5,241 bases of DNA from positions 1-5,241 of the forward strand of contig JAFCZY010000159.1 in assembly GCA_019314105.1 (NCBI GenBank), in the 5' to 3' direction. Both the position numbers and the translations under genes were made by a program. The notes under the pieces are model-generated. The model saw only the letters and a program-made list of their open reading frames with translations. It ran no database searches and was not told where the DNA came from. This document shows positions 1 to 5,241 of this stretch, one piece after another (the stretch's first letter is position 1; every line of letters starts with the position of its first letter). This DNA is from Deltaproteobacteria bacterium (GTDB taxonomy: Bacteria > Desulfobacterota > Desulfobacteria > Desulfobacterales > Desulfobacteraceae).

Positions 1-1017
1 CGGAATTCTCAAATCGGATATGAAGCACCGGTGACACTTGAAAATACGTTAGTCGGAGAAAATACAACATTAAACGGTGGCTTTTTTAAAGGGGCGGTTT
101 TTGCCGGCAACAATTCATTTGGTTCCGGCGCACACGTAAGAGAAGGGACTATACTTGAAGAAGAAGCCAATGCAGCCCATACAGTGGGCCTCAAACAGAC
201 TCTTTTGTTCCCCTTTGTAACCCTGGGCAGCCTGATTAATTTTTGTGATTGTTTTATGGCGGGTGGAACAAGCCGTAAAAATCATTCTGAAGTCGGGTCC
301 TCGTTTGTTCATTTTAATTATACCCCTCATCAGGACAAGGCCACACCGTCCATGTTGGGAGATGTTCATCATGGGGTCATGCTGAAATCAGATCCGATTT
401 TTTTAGGAGGGCAGGGGGGGCTTGTCGGCCCTGTCAGGATAGGGTATGGCTGTATCACAGCAGCCGGTTCCATTATTCGAAAAAGTGAATTGAAAAACAA
501 TCGGCTGTTACTTGGCGGCAGCCTTAAAGATGCCTCCATTCCAAAACAATTTTATGGGTATAAAAATGTAGCCCATATTTTTAATAATAATATATATTAT
601 ATCGCAGGGCTTATTGCCCTAAAATCCTGGTACAAATATATCCGCCCGCTGTTTATTTATGATAATTTTTCCCAGGAATTGATCAAGGGGATGCAGAATA
701 ATTTAGACTGTTGTATCGAAGAAAGACGTCACCGGTTAAAAATTTTTTGTAAAAAATTAAATCTGTCAAAAAAATCAGCCTTTGAAAATATAATGGATAA
801 ATTTAAACGGACAGATGAAATTTTTAAAATAGAATGTGAAAACAATCATTTAAATAAAGAGGGCGAAACCTTTGTTCAAATGATTGAAAAAAGAATAGAC
901 CCGGTAGAAAAAAAATATATCCCTGTCATTCAAAGCCTGGAATCAGATGAACGTGAAAAAGGCAGTCAGTGGTTGTTTCATATTGAACAGAGAATGATTG
1001 AAAAATTAATTATTTGA
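1..1017 (+). CDS. GlmU-like left-handed beta-helix protein (UDP-GlcNAc pyrophosphorylase/acetyltransferase-related), 5' partial
   Basis: The reading frame is open from the first base, so the start lies upstream. A GTG at 31 is in frame, but it sits inside repeat-like sequence and has no ribosome binding site, so I do not take it as the start. The visible 338 residues begin with irregular hexapeptide-type repeats rich in G, V and I (about residues 10-165), as in left-handed beta-helix transferases. The segment with HFNYTPHQDK (about 104-113), GGLVGPVRIG (139-148) and AAGSIIRK (154-161) follows the layout of the GlmU acetyltransferase domain, where NYDG, LVAP and AAGS stand in the same order. 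After about residue 200 the protein is charged, probably helical, and matches no domain I know. It precedes glmM by 39 bases on the same strand, which suggests a role in UDP-GlcNAc or related sugar-nucleotide metabolism. Any nucleotidyltransferase domain would be outside the window. The fold is fairly sure; substrate and activity are inferred. Confidence 0.75.
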   Translation, partial: RNSQIGYEAPVTLENTLVGENTTLNGGFFKGAVFAGNNSFGSGAHVREGTILEEEANAAHTVGLKQTLLFPFVTLGSLINFCDCFMAGGTSRKNHSEVGSSFVHFNYTPHQDKATPSMLGDVHHGVMLKSDPIFLGGQGGLVGPVRIGYGCITAAGSIIRKSELKNNRLLLGGSLKDASIPKQFYGYKNVAHIFNNNIYYIAGLIALKSWYKYIRPLFIYDNFSQELIKGMQNNLDCCIEERRHRLKIFCKKLNLSKKSAFENIMDKFKRTDEIFKIECENNHLNKEGETFVQMIEKRIDPVEKKYIPVIQSLESDEREKGSQWLFHIEQRMIEKLII

Positions 1018-1045
1018 ATACATCGCCCACATTAATTTAGATAAC

Positions 1046-1049
1046 AGGA
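1046..1049 (+). promoter_or_regulatory. Ribosome binding site of glmM
   Basis: AGGA lies 7 bases before the ATG at 1057. It supports that start, which also gives the family's usual N-terminus (GKLFGTDGIRG). No separate promoter is evident in the 39-base gap after the preceding gene, so glmM is probably transcribed with it. Confidence 0.6.
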
Positions 1050-1056
1050 CTAAAAA

Positions 1057-2394
1057 ATGGGAAAACTTTTTGGAACAGACGGAATCAGAGGCATTGCCAA
1101 CCAATACCCTATAACGTGTGAAATTGCCTTGAAAACAGGACAGGCGGTTGGACGCTTCACCCAAAAGAACGGATATAAAACTGTGATTATTGGGAAAGAT
1201 ACCCGGATTTCAGGCGATATGCTGGAGGCAGCACTTGCGGCAGGCGTTGCGTCAACCGGGGTAGATGTTCTGTTGGCTGGTGTCATCCCGACACCAGGGG
1301 TGGCCTATTTATGTTCTTCGATTAAAGATGCGGGTGCTGGCATTGTTATATCCGCCTCCCATAACCCCTATCAGGATAATGGCATCAAAATTTTTAAACA
1401 GGGGGGCGAAAAACTTTCAGATGAACAGGAAAATCAAATTGAAAAGTATATCCTTAACAGCAATAATGTTCCACGGGGAAGTGTTGGAAAAATAGCTGTA
1501 ATTTCAGATAGTTTGAAAAAGTACTCCGGTTTTTTATTGGCCATGTTTCCTTTTAAGAAACCCGATAAAAAATTAAAACTGGTTGTTGACAGCTCAAATG
1601 GGGCTGCATCAAAAATTGCCCGTATGGTCTTTCATGATAAATTGTTTGACGCCCAATTTATATATGATTCTCCTGATGGAAAGAATATTAATAAGAGTTG
1701 TGGGTCCCAGCACACACAAAAGTTGCAAAGGATGGTGATCAAAGAAAAGGCAGATATTGGACTTGCATTTGATGGAGATGCCGACCGGTTTATCGCAGTT
1801 GATGAAAACGGTACTGAAATTACAGGGGACAGAGTCCTTGCTGTTTGCGTAAAGTTTGCAAAAGAGCGCGGAAATCTGAATAAAAATATAGTTGTAAGCA
1901 CAATTATGAGCAATATTGGTTTGGGTAATACCCTTGACAGGCTTGGTATTCGCCATATTAAAGCTGCTGTCGGGGATCGCAATGTTCTTGAGGAAATGAA
2001 GAGATCAGGTGCTGTCATTGGGGGAGAGGATTCCGGTCATATCATCTTTTTAAATGACCATACAACCGGAGACGGGATACTTTCAGCATTAAAACTGCTT
2101 GAGGTCATGATGGAAACGAATCAGTCTTTATCCAGCCTTACTTCTATCATGACGGTCTATCCACAAGTACTCATGAATGTGGAAATAGATAAATCCCGTC
2201 CGGATTTCATGAAAATCAAGACAATTGCAGATACAATCAAGATGGTAGAAAAAAAACTGGGGGACAAAGGCAGAGTACTCATTCGCTATTCAGGGACCCA
2301 GCCTTTACTTAGAGTGATGGTAGAAGGTCCGGATCAGAACCAGGTTGAACAATATTGTCTCGATATATGTGAAAGTATTAAAAAGGATCTTTAG
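1057..2394 (+). CDS. glmM: Phosphoglucosamine mutase GlmM
   Basis: This cytoplasmic enzyme converts glucosamine-6-phosphate to glucosamine-1-phosphate, the step before GlmU in UDP-N-acetylglucosamine synthesis. At 445 residues it has the same length as the E. coli enzyme. All four domains of the alpha-D-phosphohexomutase family are recognisable. The N-terminal signature is FGTDGIRG (5-12). The phosphoserine loop is SASHNP (99-104), with S101 as the serine that must be phosphorylated. The magnesium-binding loop is DGDADR (239-244). The sugar-binding loop is GGEDSGH (322-328). The C-terminal phosphate-binding loop is RYSGTQP (410-416). Most family members have SGTEP there, so Q415 replaces the usual Glu; the rest of the loop (LLRVMVEG) is intact and I expect an active enzyme. 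The SASHNP loop and GKLFGTDGIRG start favour GlmM over ManB/Pgm paralogues. It follows a GlmU-like gene and ends just before a hairpin terminator. Confidence 0.97.
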   Translation: MGKLFGTDGIRGIANQYPITCEIALKTGQAVGRFTQKNGYKTVIIGKDTRISGDMLEAALAAGVASTGVDVLLAGVIPTPGVAYLCSSIKDAGAGIVISASHNPYQDNGIKIFKQGGEKLSDEQENQIEKYILNSNNVPRGSVGKIAVISDSLKKYSGFLLAMFPFKKPDKKLKLVVDSSNGAASKIARMVFHDKLFDAQFIYDSPDGKNINKSCGSQHTQKLQRMVIKEKADIGLAFDGDADRFIAVDENGTEITGDRVLAVCVKFAKERGNLNKNIVVSTIMSNIGLGNTLDRLGIRHIKAAVGDRNVLEEMKRSGAVIGGEDSGHIIFLNDHTTGDGILSALKLLEVMMETNQSLSSLTSIMTVYPQVLMNVEIDKSRPDFMKIKTIADTIKMVEKKLGDKGRVLIRYSGTQPLLRVMVEGPDQNQVEQYCLDICESIKKDL

Positions 2395-2405
2395 TGTCCG
2401 ATCGA

Positions 2406-2446
2406 AAACGGGTATCTAATATAAAGTAGATACCCGTTTGTATTTT
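2406..2446. terminator. Hairpin terminator between the convergent genes glmM and the BI-1 gene
   Basis: Bases 2406-2418 (AAACGGGTATCTA) pair perfectly with 2427-2439, giving a 13-bp stem around an 8-base AT loop. The + strand continues GTATTTT (2440-2446), a short U-rich tail 12 bases past the glmM stop. On the - strand the stem ends in a run of four T. It lies 20-60 bases past the stop codons of the two converging genes, so it can serve both. Neither U-tract is long, so the efficiency in each direction is uncertain. Confidence 0.8.
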
Positions 2447-2466
2447 CGGTTATGGGTGCTGAAAAA

Positions 2467-3174
2467 TTAGTCTCTGTTGCCGCCAAAAATGAAAAGCATC
2501 ATGATAAAAAGGTTGATAAAATCCAGATACAGGGTAAGCGCTCCCATTAATGCGCCTTTTCGAATTACCGCACCGGTTGCATTATTGGGGATAGTGGTTG
2601 ACATGGCTTTCAATTTTTGGGTGTCGTAGGCGGTAAGGCCGATAAATACAACAACACCGATGTAGGAAATGATCATTTGCATGGCTGAGCTCTGTAGGAA
2701 AATGTTTACTACAGAGGCTACGATTATTCCAATTAAGCCCATAAACATAAATCCGCCAAGAGATGTCAGATCTTTTTTGGTGACCATTCCGTAAACACTG
2801 CAGGAAAGAAATGTCACAGCACAAATCATAAATGTTGAGACAATGGATGTGGCCGTATACGAAAGAAAGATAAAAGATAAGGTTATTCCATTCAAAATCG
2901 AGTAAATGGTAAACAGGGCAGTTGCAGTTGAAGCTTTAATCTTTTGAATTCTTGCACTTAGAAAAAATACAAATCCAAGCTCTGCAAAAATCAGCATCAT
3001 AATTAAGCCGGGAGTTCCATATAGCAGTTGAACCAAGGCTTCATTGTGAGACACATAATATGCAGTAAAGCCTGTAAGTCCCAACCCAATCGCCATCCAA
3101 TTATATACGCTCCGAATAAATGAATTTGTTTTTACCAGGACAGCGTTTTGTGAAACTGAAGAATATGAACCCAT
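2467..3174 (-). CDS. Bax inhibitor-1 / YbhL-YccA family seven-helix membrane protein
   Basis: This 235-residue inner-membrane protein has about seven hydrophobic helices (roughly 25-42, 54-73, 82-103, 107-130, 141-160, 163-184 and 205-229). From memory it resembles E. coli YbhL closely, including GLTAYDTQKLK and ALTLYLDFINLF. Asp184 (AYDTQ) and Asp218 (YLDF) occupy the places of the two aspartates that form the pH-sensing calcium-leak gate in Bacillus YetJ. Family members act as pH-sensitive calcium leaks or, for YccA, as modulators of the FtsH protease; the substrate here is unknown. I start at ATG 3174, not at TTG 3189, because the sequence GGGAGGA that would encode residues 2-3 of the longer form is an excellent ribosome binding site 6 bases before ATG 3174. 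It stands alone, convergent with glmM and divergent from xseA, with its own promoter. No signal peptide is seen and none is expected. Confidence 0.93.
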   Translation of the reverse strand: MGSYSSVSQNAVLVKTNSFIRSVYNWMAIGLGLTGFTAYYVSHNEALVQLLYGTPGLIMMLIFAELGFVFFLSARIQKIKASTATALFTIYSILNGITLSFIFLSYTATSIVSTFMICAVTFLSCSVYGMVTKKDLTSLGGFMFMGLIGIIVASVVNIFLQSSAMQMIISYIGVVVFIGLTAYDTQKLKAMSTTIPNNATGAVIRKGALMGALTLYLDFINLFIMMLFIFGGNRD

Positions 3175-3180
3175 TTTTGT

Positions 3181-3187
3181 TCCTCCC
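3181..3187 (-). promoter_or_regulatory. Strong ribosome binding site that fixes the BI-1 start at 3174
   Basis: Read on the - strand this is GGGAGGA, six bases (ACAAAA) before ATG 3174. An upstream in-frame TTG at 3189 would place this site inside the coding sequence, so the shorter 235-residue protein is preferred. Confidence 0.85.
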
Positions 3188-3208
3188 AAAAGTTATTATT
3201 TAATTTGT

Positions 3209-3236
3209 AATATAACACGAAAGAGGGGAATTTCAA
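3209..3236 (-). promoter_or_regulatory. Sigma-70-type promoter of the BI-1 gene
   Basis: On the - strand, TTGAAA (3236-3231) and TATATT (3214-3209) are separated by 16 bases. Transcription would begin near 3202, giving a leader of roughly 28 bases that just contains the ribosome binding site. The position relative to the gene is good; the match was made by eye. Confidence 0.6.
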
Positions 3237-3298
3237 GATTATAATTTGGTTAAGTCCCGAAATAAAGCCTGTTTTGGTCAATATAATAGAAAGTTTAC

Positions 3299-3312
3299 AT
3301 AATATATATTAT
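3299..3312. repeat. 14-bp AT-only perfect palindrome
   Basis: ATAATATATATTAT reads the same on both strands. It lies in the middle of the divergent region, upstream of both predicted promoters. It could be a regulator site or an easily melted spot, but alternating AT in an AT-rich spacer also arises by chance. Confidence 0.5.
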
Positions 3313-3416
3313 CAGACCTTGGGTAAAATATCTAAAAACATTGCTTACCCCGGCATATTCTTTTCAAATTCATATTTCAGCAAACCAAAAATTGATGCTT
3401 GCATTGTTTAAGCCTT

Positions 3417-3515
3417 AATTTTGGATGAGTTATCCCTATATATTTTCCACAAGAATTTTATTGTCAAAATAGCGCCATTGTTTTATATATATAAATTTTG
3501 GATGGTATTTGGATG
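3417..3515 (+). repeat. Direct repeats AATTTTGGATG flanking the xseA promoter
   Basis: An identical 11-mer, AATTTTGGATG, occurs at 3417-3427 and 3494-3504, 77 bases apart. A shorter copy, TTTGGATG, lies at 3508-3515, with its GGATG core 11 bases after that of the second copy. The first copy is upstream of the predicted -35 box; the other two cover the predicted transcription start and early leader. The 11-base step is about one helical turn, as in tandem operator sites. No regulator is identified. Confidence 0.45.
3461..3489 (+). promoter_or_regulatory. Probable sigma-70-type promoter of the xseA-xseB-polyprenyl synthase operon
   Basis: TTGTCA (3461-3466) and TATATA (3484-3489) are 17 bases apart. 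Initiation near 3496 would leave a leader of about 35 bases before xseA. The surrounding AT alternation (3484-3495) makes the exact -10 hexamer ambiguous. Confidence 0.5.
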
Positions 3516-3529
3516 GGCTTTACAGATAA

Positions 3530-4741
3530 ATGATAATGGCAGAAAAAAACACAGGACATATTTATACGGTTTCTAAATTAACAAGGAAAATCAAATCTCT
3601 TTTAGAAGAGGCCTTTCCTTTTATATGGGTAACCGGAGAAATTTCCAACTATGCGGTCCCTGGTTCCGGTCACTCATATTTTACTTTAAAAGACCCGCAG
3701 GCCGCCATCAGTGCCGTAATGTTTAAAAATCAAAAGCGCAACCTGAAGTTTGAACCTGAAAACGGTATGAATATTATGGGTCTGGCGCGACTTTCCCTGT
3801 ATGAACCCAGGGGATCTTACCAGATCATTTTTGAGCATTTGGAACCGGAAGGCGCAGGTTCCATGCAGGTCGCATTTGAACAACTTAAAAAAAAATTGTC
3901 TGACAAAGGTCTTTTTGACGAAAAATACAAAAAGCCGATTCCGTTTTTACCGTCTCAAATCAGCATTATTACGTCCGGTACCGGTGCTGCTGTCAGAGAT
4001 ATTATTAATGTTGCCCAAAGACGGTTTTCAAACTGCCCGCTTGACATTATTCCGGTTAACGTCCAGGGAAACGGATCAGAAAATGAAATCTGTGATGCCA
4101 TAACCCTTGTCAACCAATATCAAGAATCTGATTTGATCATACTGGCACGCGGAGGCGGATCTCTGGAAGACCTGGCTGCATTTAATTCAGAAATTGTTGC
4201 CACTGCAATTTTTGATTCTCATATACCGATTATCACAGGGGTGGGCCATGAAACCGATTATACCATTGCTGATTTTGTTGCTGATTTAAGAGCCCCTACC
4301 CCTTCTGCTGCTGCTGAACTTGCCCTTCCGGATAAAAAAAATCTGGTTCAAAGAATTTTTGACTTGCAGAAAAATCTGAATACATCATTGAACAGGAAAA
4401 TTGTTCTGCTCAATCAGACTGTTTTGTATTTGATTTCAAGATTAAAAAGTCCTGAAACAATTGTTTATGATTTCAGATTCAGGCTTGAAGATGATGAAGC
4501 AAGATTAACCAATATGATGACGCATTATATGCAATTGATGAGAATAAATCATTTACGGCTTGACGCTAAACTTCAAGCACTGAATCCAAAAGCGATTTTA
4601 AAAAGGGGCTACAGTATTGCAAGGTTTGTTTCAGATAAAAAAGTAATTACAGATTCAGGCGATGTGAAAAAAAAAGATCAAATAGAAGTGATTCTTTTTA
4701 AAGGGCGACTGATAACAAGGGTGGAAAAAACAAATGGCTAA
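3530..4741 (+). CDS. xseA: Exodeoxyribonuclease VII large subunit XseA
   Basis: XseA is the catalytic subunit of exonuclease VII, which degrades single-stranded DNA from both ends to short acid-soluble oligonucleotides and acts in repair. The N-terminal OB-fold (about 10-110) shows YTVSKL, VTGEISNY, SGHSYFTLKD and LYEPRGSYQI. The catalytic domain follows, with the GAAVRD segment (Asp157), ARGGGSLEDLAAFN (206-219) and GVGHETDYTIADFVADLRAPTPSAAAE (from 237, including His240 and Asp243). A helical, coiled-coil-like part runs from about 265 to 350 and ends in NPKAILKRGYS (from 352) and a small beta-rich tail. The 403 residues are about 50 fewer than in E. coli, mostly in the coiled coil. A TAA directly before ATG 3530 limits the start to this ATG or ATG 3536. 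Neither has a good ribosome binding site; the nearest G-rich stretch is GGATGGG, 12 bases before 3530. The gene overlaps xseB by 8 bases. Confidence 0.97.
   Translation: MIMAEKNTGHIYTVSKLTRKIKSLLEEAFPFIWVTGEISNYAVPGSGHSYFTLKDPQAAISAVMFKNQKRNLKFEPENGMNIMGLARLSLYEPRGSYQIIFEHLEPEGAGSMQVAFEQLKKKLSDKGLFDEKYKKPIPFLPSQISIITSGTGAAVRDIINVAQRRFSNCPLDIIPVNVQGNGSENEICDAITLVNQYQESDLIILARGGGSLEDLAAFNSEIVATAIFDSHIPIITGVGHETDYTIADFVADLRAPTPSAAAELALPDKKNLVQRIFDLQKNLNTSLNRKIVLLNQTVLYLISRLKSPETIVYDFRFRLEDDEARLTNMMTHYMQLMRINHLRLDAKLQALNPKAILKRGYSIARFVSDKKVITDSGDVKKKDQIEVILFKGRLITRVEKTNG
4720..4725 (+). promoter_or_regulatory. Ribosome binding site of xseB inside the xseA 3' end
   Basis: GGTGGA, one mismatch from GGAGGA, lies 8 bases before ATG 4734 and within the last codons of xseA. 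It suits translation of xseB by ribosomes finishing xseA. Confidence 0.5.
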
Positions 4742-4961
4742 GAAGAAAACGTTTGAATCAGCTTTAAAAGAACTTGAAGAGATTGTAAGGCAAATGGAAT
4801 CCGGAGATCTTTGTCTTGAAGATGCCGTCAAAAAATATAAATCGGGGATGAAGCAGTCAAAATATTGCCTTGATCTTTTAGATAAAACCGAAAAAAAAAT
4901 AGCCATGCTTACAAAAGACCGTGATGGTAATATCAAAAAACAACCCTTTAAAGATGAATAA
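4734..4961 (+). CDS. xseB: Exodeoxyribonuclease VII small subunit XseB
   Basis: XseB is the non-catalytic partner of XseA; several copies bind along the XseA coiled-coil region, and the nuclease needs them. The protein has 75 residues, normal for the family. It shows the usual two-helix hairpin: FESALKELEEIVRQMESGDL (7-26), the turn with the conserved LEDAVKKYKSGM, then a second helix ending with LLDKTEKKIAML. The tail is short and charged. ATG 4734 lies inside xseA and the two genes share 8 bases (ATGGCTAA), which suggests coupled translation and a controlled subunit ratio. The next gene starts at or around its stop codon. Confidence 0.96.
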   Translation: MAKKKTFESALKELEEIVRQMESGDLCLEDAVKKYKSGMKQSKYCLDLLDKTEKKIAMLTKDRDGNIKKQPFKDE

Positions 4962-4962
4962 T

Positions 4963-5241
4963 ATGGCGTTTAACCTCAAGCCATACTTGAAGAAAAAGCA
5001 GGAACTGGTTAACCGGTATCTGAACCTTATTCTTGAGCAGTTTAATCAAAAGCATGAACTGATTATGGCGATGGACCATTCTCTTATGGCCGGGGGGAAA
5101 AGACTGCGCCCTATTCTGTCAATGGCAGCCGCCCAGGCCTGTGGAAAAAATTTTTTGATCGCCCTGCCCGCTTGCTGTGCCATTGAAATGATCCATACCT
5201 ATTCCTTGATTCATGATGATTTGCCTGCCATGGATAATGAT
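4963..5241 (+). CDS. ispA: Polyprenyl (farnesyl/geranyl) diphosphate synthase, IspA type, 3' partial
   Basis: This trans-prenyltransferase joins isopentenyl diphosphate to allylic diphosphates, most likely making farnesyl diphosphate for undecaprenyl carrier and quinone side chains. Only the first 93 residues are in the window; the frame is still open at the last base. Two family signatures are visible: GGKRLRP (44-50), which binds diphosphate, and the first aspartate-rich motif HDDLPAMDND (84-93), whose DDx4D spacing is the bacterial short-chain form. The residues before it (IEMIHTYSLI) match E. coli IspA closely. The start is ATG 4963, one base after the xseB stop, with a weak AAAGA 8 bases upstream. 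ATG 4954 is also in frame, would add MNN and would overlap xseB by 8 bases. The order xseA-xseB-ispA is widely conserved in Proteobacteria and relatives. Product chain length (geranyl, farnesyl or geranylgeranyl) cannot be settled from this part. Confidence 0.92.
   Translation, partial: MAFNLKPYLKKKQELVNRYLNLILEQFNQKHELIMAMDHSLMAGGKRLRPILSMAAAQACGKNFLIALPACCAIEMIHTYSLIHDDLPAMDND

Larger units (their letters stand above)
3190..3529. other. AT-rich divergent intergenic region
   Basis: About 340 bases separate the BI-1 gene from xseA. The region holds one promoter for each direction, a perfect 14-bp AT palindrome at 3299-3312, an interrupted inverted repeat at 3385-3424, and copies of a TTTGGATG element near the xseA promoter. 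A lone TATAAT at 3282-3287 on the + strand has no matching -35 element. I see no tRNA, no recognisable riboswitch and no convincing small gene in it. Confidence 0.7.

Noticed and set aside
31..1017. GTG at 31 as the true start of the beta-helix gene
   Set aside because: The frame is open to the first base, the codon lies in repeat-like protein sequence, and no ribosome binding site precedes it. The gene is treated as 5' truncated by the window edge.
1609..2018. Two open frames on the - strand within glmM
   Set aside because: They lie wholly inside a well-supported gene, have no ribosome binding site, and their proteins look like the antisense of coding sequence.
3175..3189. TTG at 3189 as the start of the BI-1 gene (240 residues)
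   Set aside because: The extra codons contain the GGGAGGA ribosome binding site for ATG 3174, so they are untranslated leader.
3282..3287. Perfect TATAAT on the + strand as a second xseA promoter
   Set aside because: No recognisable -35 hexamer lies 16-18 bases upstream, and the leader would be about 240 bases. It may be chance in AT-rich DNA.
3321..3350. GGGTAA / TTACCC inverted repeat as a terminator or riboswitch stem
   Set aside because: The stem is only 6 bp with an 18-base loop, and no T-run or known aptamer sequence follows.
3430..3451. Possible DnaA boxes (TTATCCCTA at 3430-3438 and TTTTCCACA at 3443-3451)
   Set aside because: They differ from TTATCCACA by two and one bases. Only these two occur, and no dnaA, dnaN or other origin gene is nearby, so an origin is not supported.
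3502..3576. Small ORF of 24 codons overlapping the xseA start, as a possible leader peptide
   Set aside because: It has no ribosome binding site, mostly reads xseA sequence in another frame, and shows no attenuator-like residue run or hairpin.

Overview
This 5,241-base window looks like chromosomal housekeeping DNA from a moderately AT-rich bacterium, probably a Gram-negative of the Desulfobacterota (Desulfobacterales-like). That placement is an inference from gene content and protein character: a GlmU-like beta-helix protein next to glmM, and an xseA-xseB-polyprenyl synthase cluster. It was not tested by a search. No mobile element, CRISPR array, tRNA, rRNA or defence system is visible.

Layout. 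(1) Bases 1-2394, + strand: the 3' part of a left-handed beta-helix protein related to the acetyltransferase half of GlmU (5' end outside the window), then complete glmM (phosphoglucosamine mutase) 39 bases later. The pair points to UDP-N-acetylglucosamine supply for peptidoglycan and lipopolysaccharide. (2) A 13-bp perfect hairpin at 2406-2439 separates glmM from a converging gene and probably terminates both. (3) 2467-3174, - strand: a seven-helix Bax-inhibitor-1 family membrane protein close to E. coli YbhL, with its own recognisable promoter and a strong ribosome binding site. (4) 3175-3529: an AT-rich divergent intergenic region with a promoter on each strand, a 14-bp AT palindrome and a repeated AATTTTGGATG element around the predicted xseA promoter. 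(5) 3530 to the end, + strand: xseA and xseB (the two subunits of exonuclease VII) and the 5' part of a short-chain polyprenyl diphosphate synthase (ispA type). They are tightly overlapped as one operon, and this order is widely conserved; dxs is often next, but it lies beyond the window.

How they work together. Exonuclease VII needs both XseA and XseB, and the 8-base gene overlap fits coupled synthesis. The polyprenyl synthase supplies farnesyl diphosphate for undecaprenyl carrier and quinones, so both transcription units on the + strand touch cell-envelope precursor supply. The BI-1 gene is a separate single-gene unit.

I found no convincing new biological system. The points most worth a second look are the GlmU-like protein with its long AT-rich, charged helical tail, the repeats around the xseA promoter, the shortened XseA coiled coil and the SGTQP variant in GlmM.
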